Below, piece by piece: positions 8,644 to 17,380 of a stretch of DNA of 64,000 nt. The translations under genes were made by a program, and so were the position numbers. Positions within the stretch are counted from its first letter, which is position 1. Each line of letters opens with the position of its first letter. The notes beneath the pieces were generated by a model. That model was not told the DNA's origin. It did not search any database and was given only the letters and a program-made list of their open reading frames with translations. Source of the stretch: Sungkyunkwania multivorans (GTDB taxonomy: Bacteria; Bacteroidota; Bacteroidia; Flavobacteriales; Flavobacteriaceae); assembly GCF_042675645.1 (NCBI RefSeq), contig NZ_JBHTJH010000010.1:124001-188000 (forward strand), in the 5' to 3' direction.

Positions 8644-9363
8644 TTACTCGTTTATTTCTTTCGTATTTTCCACTAATGCATTCTCCTCCGCTGGAACAAC
8701 TTGCTCTGTCTGTGCGGTCTCTTTCTCTTTTTTTGGGGCATCATCACCTCCGGTCAACATTCCACCAAAGGACATAAATCCAATAGCCATAAGACCTGTG
8801 ATGATAAAGGTGATCCCTAATCCACGCAGTGGAGCAGGAACATTGGAATAGCGAATCTTTTCACGGATAGCGGCAATGGCCAAAATGGCCAAGAACCATC
8901 CGATTCCCGAACTCACTCCGTAATTCAATGCTAGCCCGAAGCTTGCAATTTCTCTGGATTGCATAAATAGCGACCCTCCAAGAATAGCGCAGTTCACTGC
9001 TATCAATGGAAGAAAGATCCCAAGTGAATTATAAAGTGCAGGCGAGAACTTCTCCACGACGATCTCTACCAACTGTACCATGGTCGCAATGGTAGCGATA
9101 AACATGATGAATGATAGGAAGCTAAGATCATAACTCGCATATTCTGCTCCCAACCAAGCTAAGGCACCTTCTTTCAGAATATATTGGTCTAACAGCCAGT
9201 TTAATGGTACGGTGATGGCCATTACAAAAATTACAGCAGCACCAAGACCAACCGCCGTTGAAACTTTCTTAGAGACCGCCAGATATGAGCACATTCCTAA
9301 GAAGGTGGCAAATACCATATTGTCTATAAAGATCGATTTGAAAAATAATTCTATATGTTCCAT
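8644..9363 (-). CDS. nqrE: Na+-translocating NADH:quinone reductase subunit E
   Basis: Integral membrane subunit of Na+-NQR. Six hydrophobic helices are visible over about residues 5-200, including the conserved first helix segment DNMVFATFLGMCSYLAVS and the mirror-related NCAILGGSLFMQ, each with the cysteine proposed to take part in the intramembrane Fe centre shared with NqrD. At 239 residues it is about 40 longer than the usual form; the extra C-terminus (from about 205) is acidic and low-complexity (EKETAQTEQVVPAEEN) and is presumably cytoplasmic. Lies 1-2 bases upstream of nqrF and 77 bases downstream of nqrD, the only sizeable gap in the operon, which holds a CAGT/ACTG tract. Confidence 0.97.
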   Translation of the reverse strand: MEHIELFFKSIFIDNMVFATFLGMCSYLAVSKKVSTAVGLGAAVIFVMAITVPLNWLLDQYILKEGALAWLGAEYASYDLSFLSFIMFIATIATMVQLVEIVVEKFSPALYNSLGIFLPLIAVNCAILGGSLFMQSREIASFGLALNYGVSSGIGWFLAILAIAAIREKIRYSNVPAPLRGLGITFIITGLMAIGFMSFGGMLTGGDDAPKKEKETAQTEQVVPAEENALVENTKEINE

Positions 9364-9374
9364 ATTTTCTTTAA

Positions 9375-9438
9375 GTTTTCAGTTTGCTGTAGCAGTTAAC
9401 AGTTAGTACTGCCTACTGCGACTGCATACTGTTGACTA
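9375..9438 (-). repeat. CAGT/ACTG iterated tract inside the nqr operon
   Basis: In the nqrD-nqrE spacer the minus strand reads as CAGT-containing units spaced 2-3 bases apart (CAGTATG CAGTCG CAGTAGG CAGT), and then switches to ACTG units (ACTGTT, ACTGCT, ACTGAAA). As CAGT is the complement of ACTG, the two halves can pair in several registers as an imperfect hairpin in the mRNA. It is noncoding and unlike the neighbouring spacers of 2-6 bases. Confidence 0.6.
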
Positions 9439-9440
9439 AT

Positions 9441-10136
9441 TTAATTCTCTTCGATTAATGCTCTATTTCTACTACGCTGCACCCAAATGATGATTCCAAC
9501 AGTGATCAAGGCCATTGGAGACAACAACATAAAACCATTGTTTTCATACCCAATCGCATAAAGTCCTGTTTTTGCAATAGGATCACCGAGGACATTGATT
9601 CCTAATAAGGTACCTGAACCTAAAAGCTCTCTGAACACACCAACGATGATGAGGATAACTCCATATCCCAAAGCATTCCCAATACCATCGAGGAATGATT
9701 TCCAAGGTCCGTTTCCTAATGCGAATGCTTCAAAACGTCCCATAATGATACAGTTGGTAATGATCAACCCGACAAAAACCGAAAGTGTTTTACTCAGTTC
9801 GTAGGCGAAGGCCTTCAGCACTTGATCTACAATGATCACTAGGGTTGCCACGACGACCAACTGCACGATGATCCGAATCTTTGAAGGAATAATGTTTCGC
9901 ATCAGCGAGATCACCACGTTACCGACGCCCATTACGAACAGTACCGAGATGGTCATTACGATAGATGCCTTCAATTCAGCAGTAATTGCCAATGCCGAAC
10001 AAATTCCCAATACTTGAATGGTGATCGGGTTATTATCTGTTAATGGATCGGTAACTAATTTTCTATTTTTCTTCGAAAAAAGCGGCTCGCTAGGTGCGAC
10101 AACTTTTACTTCTTCTTGTTCTGCTACTTCTGCCAT
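9441..10136 (-). CDS. nqrD: Na+-translocating NADH:quinone reductase subunit D
   Basis: Integral membrane subunit, homologous to NqrE in inverted topology. Predicted helices run from about residue 40 to 222, with the conserved cysteine segments VLGICSALAITAELKA and LIITNCIIMGRFEAFA. The N-terminus carries about 20 extra charged residues (EQEEVKVVAPSEP) before the usual start region KNRKLVTDPLTDNNP. 231 residues. It lies 6 bases after nqrC and 77 bases before nqrE. Confidence 0.97.
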   Translation of the reverse strand: MAEVAEQEEVKVVAPSEPLFSKKNRKLVTDPLTDNNPITIQVLGICSALAITAELKASIVMTISVLFVMGVGNVVISLMRNIIPSKIRIIVQLVVVATLVIIVDQVLKAFAYELSKTLSVFVGLIITNCIIMGRFEAFALGNGPWKSFLDGIGNALGYGVILIIVGVFRELLGSGTLLGINVLGDPIAKTGLYAIGYENNGFMLLSPMALITVGIIIWVQRSRNRALIEEN

Positions 10137-10142
10137 TTAAAT

Positions 10143-10946
10143 TTATTTTAAGTTTTCAAAGTAAGATAGGTACATGGAAAGATCTTTTTTGATCATCGCA
10201 GTTACACCATCTCCTGTTATAGTTGCACCTGCTAAGGCATCTACCTCATTGTCATCTTTTATCTTATTCAAAGGATCAGCATTACCTTTGGCTACTGTAA
10301 TACCATTAAAGGCATTGCCTGCATAAAGCGCCTCCCCTTTAAAGTCATCCATAAAGAAACGTGCCTTGATGTTTGCTCCAAGACCCGGTGTTTCTCCCTT
10401 GTGGTCAAAAAACACTCCTTGAACGACCATGTCCTTATCCAAAGCTGCATACCCCCAAATGGCATCCCAGAGTCCTTTACCACGCATCGGTACCACGTAC
10501 AAGGTCTTACCGTCCTTTTCACCAACGAATAACGGCAGTTTTCTAGAATAGGAAGGGTCTTTTGCCTTATCGGCCTCTTTCTTTATATCTATCAAGTAAA
10601 TGTCCTTTAATCCTTTGAGGCCATCTTCTTCACTGTTCTTAACGATCTCGTCCCCTTCTACCGCATGAACGACCTCCCCATTTACAATTACCAATTGCTT
10701 CGTGATGTACTTTGCAAATACTTCTGCAACTTCTTCTGTAGGAACAAAGTTGATCGCCCCTTTATCATCCCCATTATCATTGACGCCCATAGCATACAGG
10801 ATATTCTGTTGCTTTTCTAGACGCTCATTTTCCTTGATCATGGGTTTGAGCCCACCAGCCATCGAAGCCAAAATGGCTCCCACAACAACCACCATTGCGA
10901 TGGCGAATATTACGGTATATGAATTTTTATCTGTATTCAAAGCCAT
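10143..10946 (-). CDS. nqrC: Na+-translocating NADH:quinone reductase subunit C
   Basis: Periplasmic flavoprotein subunit, anchored by one N-terminal helix (about 11-31, TVIFAIAMVVVVGAILASM). The FMN-binding domain includes GLWDAIWGYAAL, GETPGLGANI and the flavinylation motif VDALAGATITGDGV, where the Thr of the AGAT sequence (about T242) is the expected covalent FMN site made by ApbE. 267 residues, normal. Spacing to nqrB is 2 bases and to nqrD 6 bases. Its presence with apbE nearby supports a functional, fully flavinylated Na+-NQR. Confidence 0.97.
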   Translation of the reverse strand: MALNTDKNSYTVIFAIAMVVVVGAILASMAGGLKPMIKENERLEKQQNILYAMGVNDNGDDKGAINFVPTEEVAEVFAKYITKQLVIVNGEVVHAVEGDEIVKNSEEDGLKGLKDIYLIDIKKEADKAKDPSYSRKLPLFVGEKDGKTLYVVPMRGKGLWDAIWGYAALDKDMVVQGVFFDHKGETPGLGANIKARFFMDDFKGEALYAGNAFNGITVAKGNADPLNKIKDDNEVDALAGATITGDGVTAMIKKDLSMYLSYFENLK

Positions 10947-10948
10947 GA

Positions 10949-12175
10949 TTATGCCGTTTTTAGTTTTAAACGCTTCATTCTTTTCTTGACGTTAGCTTGT
11001 ATCACATAGTGATCGATGGTTGGCGCGAACACATTCATCAACAAGATGGCCAAAAAGACACCTTCTGGATATGCCGGGTTGAAAACCCTGATCAATATGG
11101 AAATAAATCCAATCAAGAATCCATAGATCCATTTTCCCTTATTGGTCTGCGAGGCGGTTACGGGATCGGTAGCCATGTACACGGCTCCGAAAAGGATACT
11201 GCCTATTATGAGGTGCTGCCAGAAAGGCACGCCCATCAAGCCATAGAACTTACTGCTCTCGGTTATCCAACCTGCATCAACAACTCCGTTGAATATAAGT
11301 CCCATCGTCAAGGCACCGACGAGTACACTGAAGATGATCCTCCAACTTCCAACTTTGGTGAATATCAAAAATAGTGCACCAAAAATGATCAGCAGTTTAG
11401 AGGTCTCCCCCACCGAACCCGGGATGAACCCAAGGAACATGTCCATGTAATCGAAGTCTATAGTTTTGTTTTGAGCGTACGCGCCTAAGATGGTTTCGCC
11501 TGATATGGCATCTAATTCGGCACCGTTAGCGATCATTCTATCGCGTTCTACTGCACCGTGTACCCATACCTTGTCTCCACTCATCCAAGTTGGATAAGCA
11601 AAGAATAAAAAGGCTCTGATGGTCAACGCAATATTCAAGATGTTCATTCCAGTTCCACCAAAAACCTCTTTTCCGATGACAACCCCAAAGGCAACTGCTA
11701 CCGCTAGCATCCACAATGGGATGTCGATAGGAACGATCAATGGCACTAACATCCCTGTTACCAAATAGCCCTCTTCTACTTCGTGCTTTTTGATGACAGC
11801 GAACATAAATTCGATGGCCAATCCGACACCATAGGAAACCGCTACCAGCGGCAATACTTTCCACAAGCCGATGACCAAGTTATCGAAGCTCCAAAAAACC
11901 GAGCTGAAGAAGCCATTGGAGGCTTTTTCGATTTCGCCTAATGCCAAATAGTGCTGATATCCAGCATTGAACATCCCAAAGATCAAACAGGGAACCATCG
12001 CCAATATGACGATATTCATAGTTCGCTTCAGGTCGTCCGCCGCTCTGACGTGCGCACCGGAATGCGTTGTTTCATTTGGTAAGTACAAAAACGTATGAAT
12101 AGCATTAAACGCTGGCGCCCATTTGCTGCCGCTGTACTTTTCCTTTAGATTATGTAGTTTACTTTTTAAGCCCAT
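10949..12175 (-). CDS. nqrB: Na+-translocating NADH:quinone reductase subunit B
   Basis: Large membrane subunit (408 residues, about ten helices) that carries covalent FMN and riboflavin and is thought to form the Na+ path. Conserved features are ETTHSGAHVRAADDLKR near the N-terminus, GKEVFGGTGMNILN, and the flavinylation segment LDAISGETILGAY, with Thr228 the expected FMN acceptor. The motif reads SGET here, where the general ApbE target consensus is (S/T)GAT; the Glu may be normal for the lineage. The C-terminal FWQHLIIGSILFGAVYMATDPVTA is typical. It lies 3 bases after nqrA and 2 before nqrC. Confidence 0.97.
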   Translation of the reverse strand: MGLKSKLHNLKEKYSGSKWAPAFNAIHTFLYLPNETTHSGAHVRAADDLKRTMNIVILAMVPCLIFGMFNAGYQHYLALGEIEKASNGFFSSVFWSFDNLVIGLWKVLPLVAVSYGVGLAIEFMFAVIKKHEVEEGYLVTGMLVPLIVPIDIPLWMLAVAVAFGVVIGKEVFGGTGMNILNIALTIRAFLFFAYPTWMSGDKVWVHGAVERDRMIANGAELDAISGETILGAYAQNKTIDFDYMDMFLGFIPGSVGETSKLLIIFGALFLIFTKVGSWRIIFSVLVGALTMGLIFNGVVDAGWITESSKFYGLMGVPFWQHLIIGSILFGAVYMATDPVTASQTNKGKWIYGFLIGFISILIRVFNPAYPEGVFLAILLMNVFAPTIDHYVIQANVKKRMKRLKLKTA

Positions 12176-12178
12176 GGA

Positions 12179-13531
12179 TTATCCTATTTCTTTTAACATT
12201 AAGTCCAAACCGTCTCTGATGATCTGCTGATGAGGTTGCTTTGATACACAGATAAACTCTGTTAACGCAAAATCTTCTGGTGCCACTTCATACATCCCGA
12301 GCTGTTCCATTTCGTCCAAGTCCTCCACTAAGCACGCTTTAAGGATCTGTAATGGATAAATATCTAAGGGAAATACTTCCTCGTAACTTCCTGTGACCAC
12401 GAAACCTCGATGTTCCCCATTAGTGTTGGTGTCGAGGTCATATTTTTTATTGGGAAACAGCCACGAGAATGTGAGGGCTCTAGAGGTCGATATTTTATCA
12501 AAAACAGGTTTATTCCAACCGAAGAATTCATAATCATTTCCTTCTGGGATCACTGTCACTGTATTATCATAATATCCTAAATAGCCATCAGGATTTACTT
12601 TGTCTCCTGTTAGCACATTGCCACTGATCACACGAATATTCTTTTCTTTCACTCCCGCATCGTACAAAAAGGTAGAAACCTCTGCTCCGATCTTGGTAGA
12701 ATAATATTTTGGAGATTTTACAGACGACCCGGCCAGAGCGACCGTGCGCTCAGCGTTGAATTTCCCTGTAAGGAGCAGCTCGCCAATTACGATTAAGTCA
12801 TGTGGTGTCAATGTCCATACCACCTCGCCCTTATTTACCGGGTCGATCTTGTTGATGAGTGTTCCAACATTGCCCGCCGGGTGCGGCCCAGAAACACTAT
12901 ACAACGAGACTCCCGTTAAAGCTGCAAGTGGAGAATCTTTCTTTTTAGGAATTGACACATGGATACCACCTTGGGTGAGTTTCACCAATGCATCGATTGC
13001 CGCTTGCATCTCTTTTTCCTTTCCCCCCAAGACGTATTCATAGTTCGCTGCCAAAGGTGCAGTCGCATAACCAGAAACGAATATCGCTTTGGGTGACTTA
13101 TTAGGGTCGGCGATCACGTCGTACGGACGTTGTTTAATAAAAGGCCAGAGACCTGCTTTTAGCAAATGTTGTTTGACCTCATCCGCATCAGCCTTAGAAG
13201 TATCAAAACTACCATGATCAAGATATTCTTGCTCTTTGTCGGCTAAGATCTTCAGCGTAAGGATTCTTCGTCGCTCTCCTCGTTCTATCTCCACCAACTC
13301 TCCACTTACGGGAGATACAAATTTCATGGATTCGTTAGCCTTGTTAAAGAAGAGTGGTTCCCCAGCTTTTACCTCTGCGCCCACTTTGACCAGCATCTTA
13401 GGAGTGACGCCGTGAAAGTTAGAAAGCTTGATGCCGTATACATTGCTTGGGACAGCTTTTGAAGTCACTTTCTCTGCCTCACCAACCAAGTTAACATTTA
13501 AGCCTTTCTTAATTCTAATGTCGCTTGACAT
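12179..13531 (-). CDS. nqrA: Na+-translocating NADH:quinone reductase subunit A
   Basis: First gene of the operon; peripheral subunit on the cytoplasmic face. The product begins SSDIRIKKGLNVNLVGEAEK, has KVGAEVKAGEPLFFNK (biotinyl-like fold), IFVSGYATAPLAANYEYVLGG-type NqrA core segments, GPHPAGNVGTLINKIDPV, and ends in the NqrA C-terminal region. I use the ATG at 13531 (450 residues), which matches the usual N-terminus; an upstream in-frame start at 13555 would add eight unneeded residues. A -7 promoter element lies about 35 bases upstream. Confidence 0.96.
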   Translation of the reverse strand: MSSDIRIKKGLNVNLVGEAEKVTSKAVPSNVYGIKLSNFHGVTPKMLVKVGAEVKAGEPLFFNKANESMKFVSPVSGELVEIERGERRRILTLKILADKEQEYLDHGSFDTSKADADEVKQHLLKAGLWPFIKQRPYDVIADPNKSPKAIFVSGYATAPLAANYEYVLGGKEKEMQAAIDALVKLTQGGIHVSIPKKKDSPLAALTGVSLYSVSGPHPAGNVGTLINKIDPVNKGEVVWTLTPHDLIVIGELLLTGKFNAERTVALAGSSVKSPKYYSTKIGAEVSTFLYDAGVKEKNIRVISGNVLTGDKVNPDGYLGYYDNTVTVIPEGNDYEFFGWNKPVFDKISTSRALTFSWLFPNKKYDLDTNTNGEHRGFVVTGSYEEVFPLDIYPLQILKACLVEDLDEMEQLGMYEVAPEDFALTEFICVSKQPHQQIIRDGLDLMLKEIG

Positions 13532-13565
13532 ATATAATAGACTTTTGATTAACAAAAAATTCGTG

Positions 13566-13573
13566 CAAATTTA
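13566..13573 (-). promoter_or_regulatory. -7 element for the nqr operon
   Basis: Minus strand TAAATTTG matches the Bacteroidota -7 consensus TAnnTTTG and lies about 35 bases before the nqrA ATG. I see no clear -33 TTTG at the usual distance, so the call rests on the -7 box and position. Confidence 0.5.
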
Positions 13574-13729
13574 CTAATTAAAGTACGTTTGTAAAAGGTG
13601 TTTCAACGATGAAAAATTATTAATAATCATTCTAAATAAGGTTTCGAACCCTTATTTTCCATAGTTTTGAGATCACACAATAAAAAAGGCATACATTTTG
13701 TTTAGTGTTTGTCACTTATATCAACCGAA

Positions 13730-14977
13730 ATGCGAAAAAACGTTCAACATTTTCTGTTTTTCTTCCTCGTAAGCTTCATCTTATTTGCACAAGTTCAGCA
13801 TGAGGTAAATCCTCCTGAATATATTAAAAGCATTGTTTTTAAAGGTCCGCTAGAAGGAGATCAATTTCCAATTATCAAGCTTGGAGAGCCTGTCACGCTG
13901 AATTTTGACGACCTTACTGCGACCGAACCAGATTACTATTACACCCTTACACATTGCAATTACGATTGGACCCCATCCAACCTTGTGAAGCAACAATACC
14001 TAAGAGGTGTGGACAATGTAAGAATATTGAACTACCAAAATTCGTTCAACACCCTACAGCCGTACTCCAATTTTCGTTTACAAATACCAAATAACCAAAC
14101 TGGCATCTTGCTTTCCGGCAACTATATATTAAAAGTTTTTGACAATCAACAGGAGCTGATGTTCTCCCGCCGATTTGTCGTTTATGAAGATTTAGCCACT
14201 GTAGGTGTATCTATTGCCAGACCAAGAGACCTAAGTGTCTTTAACGAGAAGCAATCTGTGCAATTCATAATCAATGCTGGTGATCTTCAATTGCGAAATC
14301 CAAATCAAGAGGTAAAGGTCGCCGTGCTCAAGAATTATCATTGGGACTCGGCCATCACGGACCTGAAACCTCAATTTGTCTTAGGCAATCAATTGACATA
14401 TCGGTACGATAAGGCCTCAAGTTTTTGGGCAGGTAACGAATTTTTCAATTTTGAGAACAAGGACATAAGAGGCGCTACAGTAAACATAGCTAGCGTGAAG
14501 ATCGACGCGATATATCACAACTACCTGTACACCAACGAAAGCAGAAAAGATGAACCATATACCTATTTTCCAGATATCAATGGCGATTTTTTGATCACGG
14601 TTCTTAATAGAGACCCGTTTATCGAAGCTGACTATGCGTTTATCTATTTCTCCTTAGATTACCCAAAAGTCCCGAATTCCAAGAGTGTTCATATCTATGG
14701 GAAATTCAATAATTATGCTGTTGACGATAGTACGAGAATGGAATATGATGATGAAACAGGACTTTATCACGCTAAACTCCTATTAAAACAAGGATTCTAT
14801 AATTATAAATATGTTGTTGTAGACAAGAAGGGTACCATTGACGAGAATGCGATCTGCGGAAATTTTTTACCTACAGAGAATAACTATCTTGTTCTGGTTT
14901 ATTTCAGAAAGTTTGGTGCACTATATGATACACTCATTGGAATTGGCAGTGGAAACTCCTCGACACTAACCAATTAA
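13730..14977 (+). CDS. DUF5103 protein, type IX secretion plug-like
   Basis: Secreted or periplasmic protein of 415 residues. The N-terminus is a signal peptide (FLFFFLVSFILFAQ, cut near residue 20). The body matches the DUF5103 family by its N-terminal domain (YIKSIVFKGP, THCNYDWTPSNL, YLRGVDNVRI) and C-terminal part (YGKFNNYAVDDSTRM). In Flavobacterium johnsoniae, a protein of this family plugs the SprA translocon of the type IX secretion system; I transfer that role by family. The ATG at 13730 is chosen because it starts the signal peptide; a TTG seven codons earlier is possible but not needed. Divergent from nqrA. Three T9SS-type cargo proteins are also in this window. Confidence 0.8.
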   Translation: MRKNVQHFLFFFLVSFILFAQVQHEVNPPEYIKSIVFKGPLEGDQFPIIKLGEPVTLNFDDLTATEPDYYYTLTHCNYDWTPSNLVKQQYLRGVDNVRILNYQNSFNTLQPYSNFRLQIPNNQTGILLSGNYILKVFDNQQELMFSRRFVVYEDLATVGVSIARPRDLSVFNEKQSVQFIINAGDLQLRNPNQEVKVAVLKNYHWDSAITDLKPQFVLGNQLTYRYDKASSFWAGNEFFNFENKDIRGATVNIASVKIDAIYHNYLYTNESRKDEPYTYFPDINGDFLITVLNRDPFIEADYAFIYFSLDYPKVPNSKSVHIYGKFNNYAVDDSTRMEYDDETGLYHAKLLLKQGFYNYKYVVVDKKGTIDENAICGNFLPTENNYLVLVYFRKFGALYDTLIGIGSGNSSTLTN

Positions 14978-15034
14978 CGATCTTTTTGAGTGGTAAAACG
15001 ATTTTTTCCACTCTTAAGGCGCAGTTGGTCGAAT

Positions 15035-15069
15035 TTTGTGCAGTAGCTGTGGTTAAATTCGTATTTTTG
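15035..15069 (+). promoter_or_regulatory. Promoter of apaG
   Basis: TTTG at 15035-15038 and TATTTTTG at 15062-15069, 23 bases apart, match the Bacteroidota -33/-7 pattern at the long end of the usual spacing. The apaG ATG is 66 bases downstream. The rest of 14978-15135 shows only a weak GAGTGG/CCACTC inverted repeat near 14992-15018. Confidence 0.5.
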
Positions 15070-15135
15070 AACTAGCTGCAACCAATAACGGCAGCTGCGA
15101 AGCAGTATAAACCAAAGTTTCTCACGCATCCGAAG

Positions 15136-15522
15136 ATGATCCAACAGGTTACAAAAGGCATAAAGATCTCTGTAGAGACCAGTTTTGAAGGCACTTTCTT
15201 CAAAAACTATAAGCTCCATTATGCTTTTGGCTACCAGATCACCATTGAAAACCAGAGCAAGGATTCGGTGCAACTAACTGCGCGCCATTGGAAAGTATTC
15301 GACGCATTGAATAATACGGAAGTCGTCGATGGTGAAGGCGTCATCGGTAAAAAACCCGTCCTAAGACCTGGAGAATCTCACACCTACAATTCGGGTTGTT
15401 TGCTTACATCACCCATCGGTGCCATGTGCGGTTACTATGACATGGTAAATTTTACCACTACCCGAAATTTTCAAGTATACATTCCGGTCTTTAGGCTAAA
15501 CGCACCCTTCGCTTTAAACTAG
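15136..15522 (+). CDS. apaG: ApaG domain protein
   Basis: Single-domain ApaG protein of 128 residues, a fibronectin-III-like beta sandwich. Diagnostic segments are YAFGYQITIENQS, VQLTARHWKV, VVDGEGVIGKKPVLRPGE, the glycine-rich YNSGCLLTSPIGAMCGYYDM and FQVYIPVFRLNAP. Genetic work in enterobacteria linked ApaG to Co2+/Mg2+ phenotypes, but its molecular role is unclear. It is shorter than nothing expected and seems complete. The 3' end overlaps the convergent DUF6695-like gene by 32 bases. Confidence 0.93.
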   Translation: MIQQVTKGIKISVETSFEGTFFKNYKLHYAFGYQITIENQSKDSVQLTARHWKVFDALNNTEVVDGEGVIGKKPVLRPGESHTYNSGCLLTSPIGAMCGYYDMVNFTTTRNFQVYIPVFRLNAPFALN

Positions 15523-16516
15523 CCATCTTGCTTGTATTTTCTTCAATTTTATCAAATCGGTAAACTTTATTATTTTGCTCGATATGACAATATTGACAGT
15601 TGCTATCATACACAAATTGATGAGAGGCATGAATATTAAATGAGTTGTCATCCACCTTAAAACAACCTTCAAAATCCTGTATCCTCTCCTCGTCATAACG
15701 CTTGATACTAAAAATTCCATGGTCTTCTTCAAGCAATTCTACTGAAAAATAGGCGCTGCTTCCGATTCCCGATAGGAAATGTAATTTGGGCCTTTTATCT
15801 GCTGTCCATATCGGTCTAATTTGTACCCGCCTGTTTGGTCTTCTATGAAAATAATTGGTTATGTTCTCTTTGAATGCACTTCCATTGTAATATTCTATTT
15901 GCCCATTTTGAACCATAAATATCTGCCCCGTGGCCGCCTTTTCAACATTACCGACGGTACTGGGAGTAAAGCGCTTATTTCTTTTCAAGGCCGATATAAT
16001 TCTCGAATTGTCTGTAGCCTGTAGAATCGTGTCGGTCACAAAACGTGAACAATTGCTCCCGTCCTTAAATGCAGAATATCGAACACTTCCACGACCTTGC
16101 AATTCCAAGATGAACTTCTCTGCCTTTTCATGGTCGATGAATTCGCAAACGGAAGCTATCAAACGGCCATCGCCATGTGTCTTTTTAGGATTGGCCTCCA
16201 GCCAAAGTAAAAATTGCTCAAGGTTGGAAAGCCGATGGGACCTGTCGATGGTCGCGGAAAATGGTAATTGAAGCTCTATATCGGTCACGGCACTTCGGAC
16301 TCTGCCCTTCCCATTTGGGGTGATATATCGACCAAAGTCATAATATTTGGCAAGACCCGTAGCATTTTCGATAAGGACCAGCGCAGCATGACCCGCTTTA
16401 AGATACTGTCTAGTTCCAATACCAACATAAGGCAATATCTTACATATCCAATCATCCGAGATCCTTACATAGGTATCTGGATACGCCAAGATGATTATTT
16501 TGCCTGTATATCTCAA
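15491..16516 (-). CDS. DUF6695-like protein, possible NlpC/P60-type hydrolase
   Basis: 341-residue protein without signal peptide. I recognise the segments IIILAYPDT, KAGHAALVLIE, YYDFGRYITP, THGDGRLIASVCEFID, DGSNCSRFVTDTIL and FTPSTVGNVEKA as those of a family (DUF6695) frequent in Flavobacteriaceae. A His (H43, in AGHAALVL) followed by a Cys (C156, in SNCSRFV) recalls the permuted papain-like NlpC/P60 arrangement; that is an inference, not known activity. The start is TTG at 16516, overlapping the upstream stop as TTGA, with no other start before the conserved IIILAYPDT. The 3' end overlaps apaG by 32 bases. Substrate unknown. Confidence 0.75.
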   Translation of the reverse strand: MRYTGKIIILAYPDTYVRISDDWICKILPYVGIGTRQYLKAGHAALVLIENATGLAKYYDFGRYITPNGKGRVRSAVTDIELQLPFSATIDRSHRLSNLEQFLLWLEANPKKTHGDGRLIASVCEFIDHEKAEKFILELQGRGSVRYSAFKDGSNCSRFVTDTILQATDNSRIISALKRNKRFTPSTVGNVEKAATGQIFMVQNGQIEYYNGSAFKENITNYFHRRPNRRVQIRPIWTADKRPKLHFLSGIGSSAYFSVELLEEDHGIFSIKRYDEERIQDFEGCFKVDDNSFNIHASHQFVYDSNCQYCHIEQNNKVYRFDKIEENTSKMASLKRRVRLA

Positions 16517-17229
16517 ACGTTCTCCAATTCAAAGGTCTTTGATGTGATAGCATTCGTCCTAACATCTTCAAATGTCATCTGCACAGCCCGATCTTTCTTC
16601 TCTACTTGAGTGATACTCGTCGTCTTCACAAAGCCTCTATCCAAAACCACATCCGTATTCTTGTCCCCTATCCCTGCCTCATGATGAAAGCGCCATATAT
16701 TCTCTGCACTGAGGATATTCTTAAATTTGAACGCTTCGAACCACTGCTTCCGCATAACCTTCATTTCATCCGTATAGAGCGTGGAAGAACTCCATATTCG
16801 AGGCGACAAAGGTAATCGCGACAGATGGCGATGATTCGCATCCCAAACCAATTCTGATAGCGTCAATTCTTTATTCCAATCTAGAACGATCAACGTAAAA
16901 GGCTCGATCCCTGAAAGGTCAAGATCTTCTAGATGACGCTCAATATCGTTTGAGGTCAACGCCGACTTCACCACTTCTCCTCGGCTCATGCGGTAAGGGA
17001 GTTTTCTTTTGTGATCTTTATTAGCACCATTGAGCAAGCAGACCATTCGATTTAATTCTGTAATGCCTATCCAACTTCCACCAGAGAGTTCATCCTTAGG
17101 GAAAAGCACCTCCACATCCTCGATCTTATAAAAGTCGGGCGGCAGACTGGTGCGCATGGGTGATTCATCTCTATTTGAGGTTAAGATAAAGTCGTTCTTC
17201 TTGGTTGGAATAAATGTTACTGTACACAT
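16513..17229 (-). CDS. NRDE/TANGO2 family protein
   Basis: Cytoplasmic 238-residue protein of the NRDE (TANGO2) family. I start at the ATG at 17229, which gives MCTVTFIP with Cys2 and the signature SNRDESP (NRDE at residues 19-22), both typical; an in-frame ATG at 17259 adds ten residues unlike the family. Further family features are GGSWIGITELNRMVCLLNG and SPRIWSSSTLYTDEMK. Biochemical role not settled, though the eukaryotic TANGO2 has been tied to haem and membrane lipid handling. Its stop overlaps the TTG start of the DUF6695-like gene by three bases, suggesting tight co-translation of the pair. Confidence 0.88.
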   Translation of the reverse strand: MCTVTFIPTKKNDFILTSNRDESPMRTSLPPDFYKIEDVEVLFPKDELSGGSWIGITELNRMVCLLNGANKDHKRKLPYRMSRGEVVKSALTSNDIERHLEDLDLSGIEPFTLIVLDWNKELTLSELVWDANHRHLSRLPLSPRIWSSSTLYTDEMKVMRKQWFEAFKFKNILSAENIWRFHHEAGIGDKNTDVVLDRGFVKTTSITQVEKKDRAVQMTFEDVRTNAITSKTFELENV

Positions 17230-17328
17230 GGCGTTGTAAGTCTGCAAATAAGGCTTCAACTTACAAAATAATCATAAATGCCACTGCTCTTTTTATGAAA
17301 TCCTTAAAAAAAAGCCTTTCAAAATCAT

Positions 17329-17336
17329 TACCTTTG
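17329..17336 (+). promoter_or_regulatory. -7 element of pruA
   Basis: TACCTTTG matches TAnnTTTG, 44 bases before the pruA ATG. No clear -33 element seen. Confidence 0.45.
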
Positions 17337-17380
17337 AGGCTCTTTAAACAAATCACTAAAATTCTAATAAAATCATCATC

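Noticed and set aside
10997..11864. Long frames on both strands across nqrB.
   Set aside because: They are shadows of a clear NqrB gene; translations are not protein-like and match no family.
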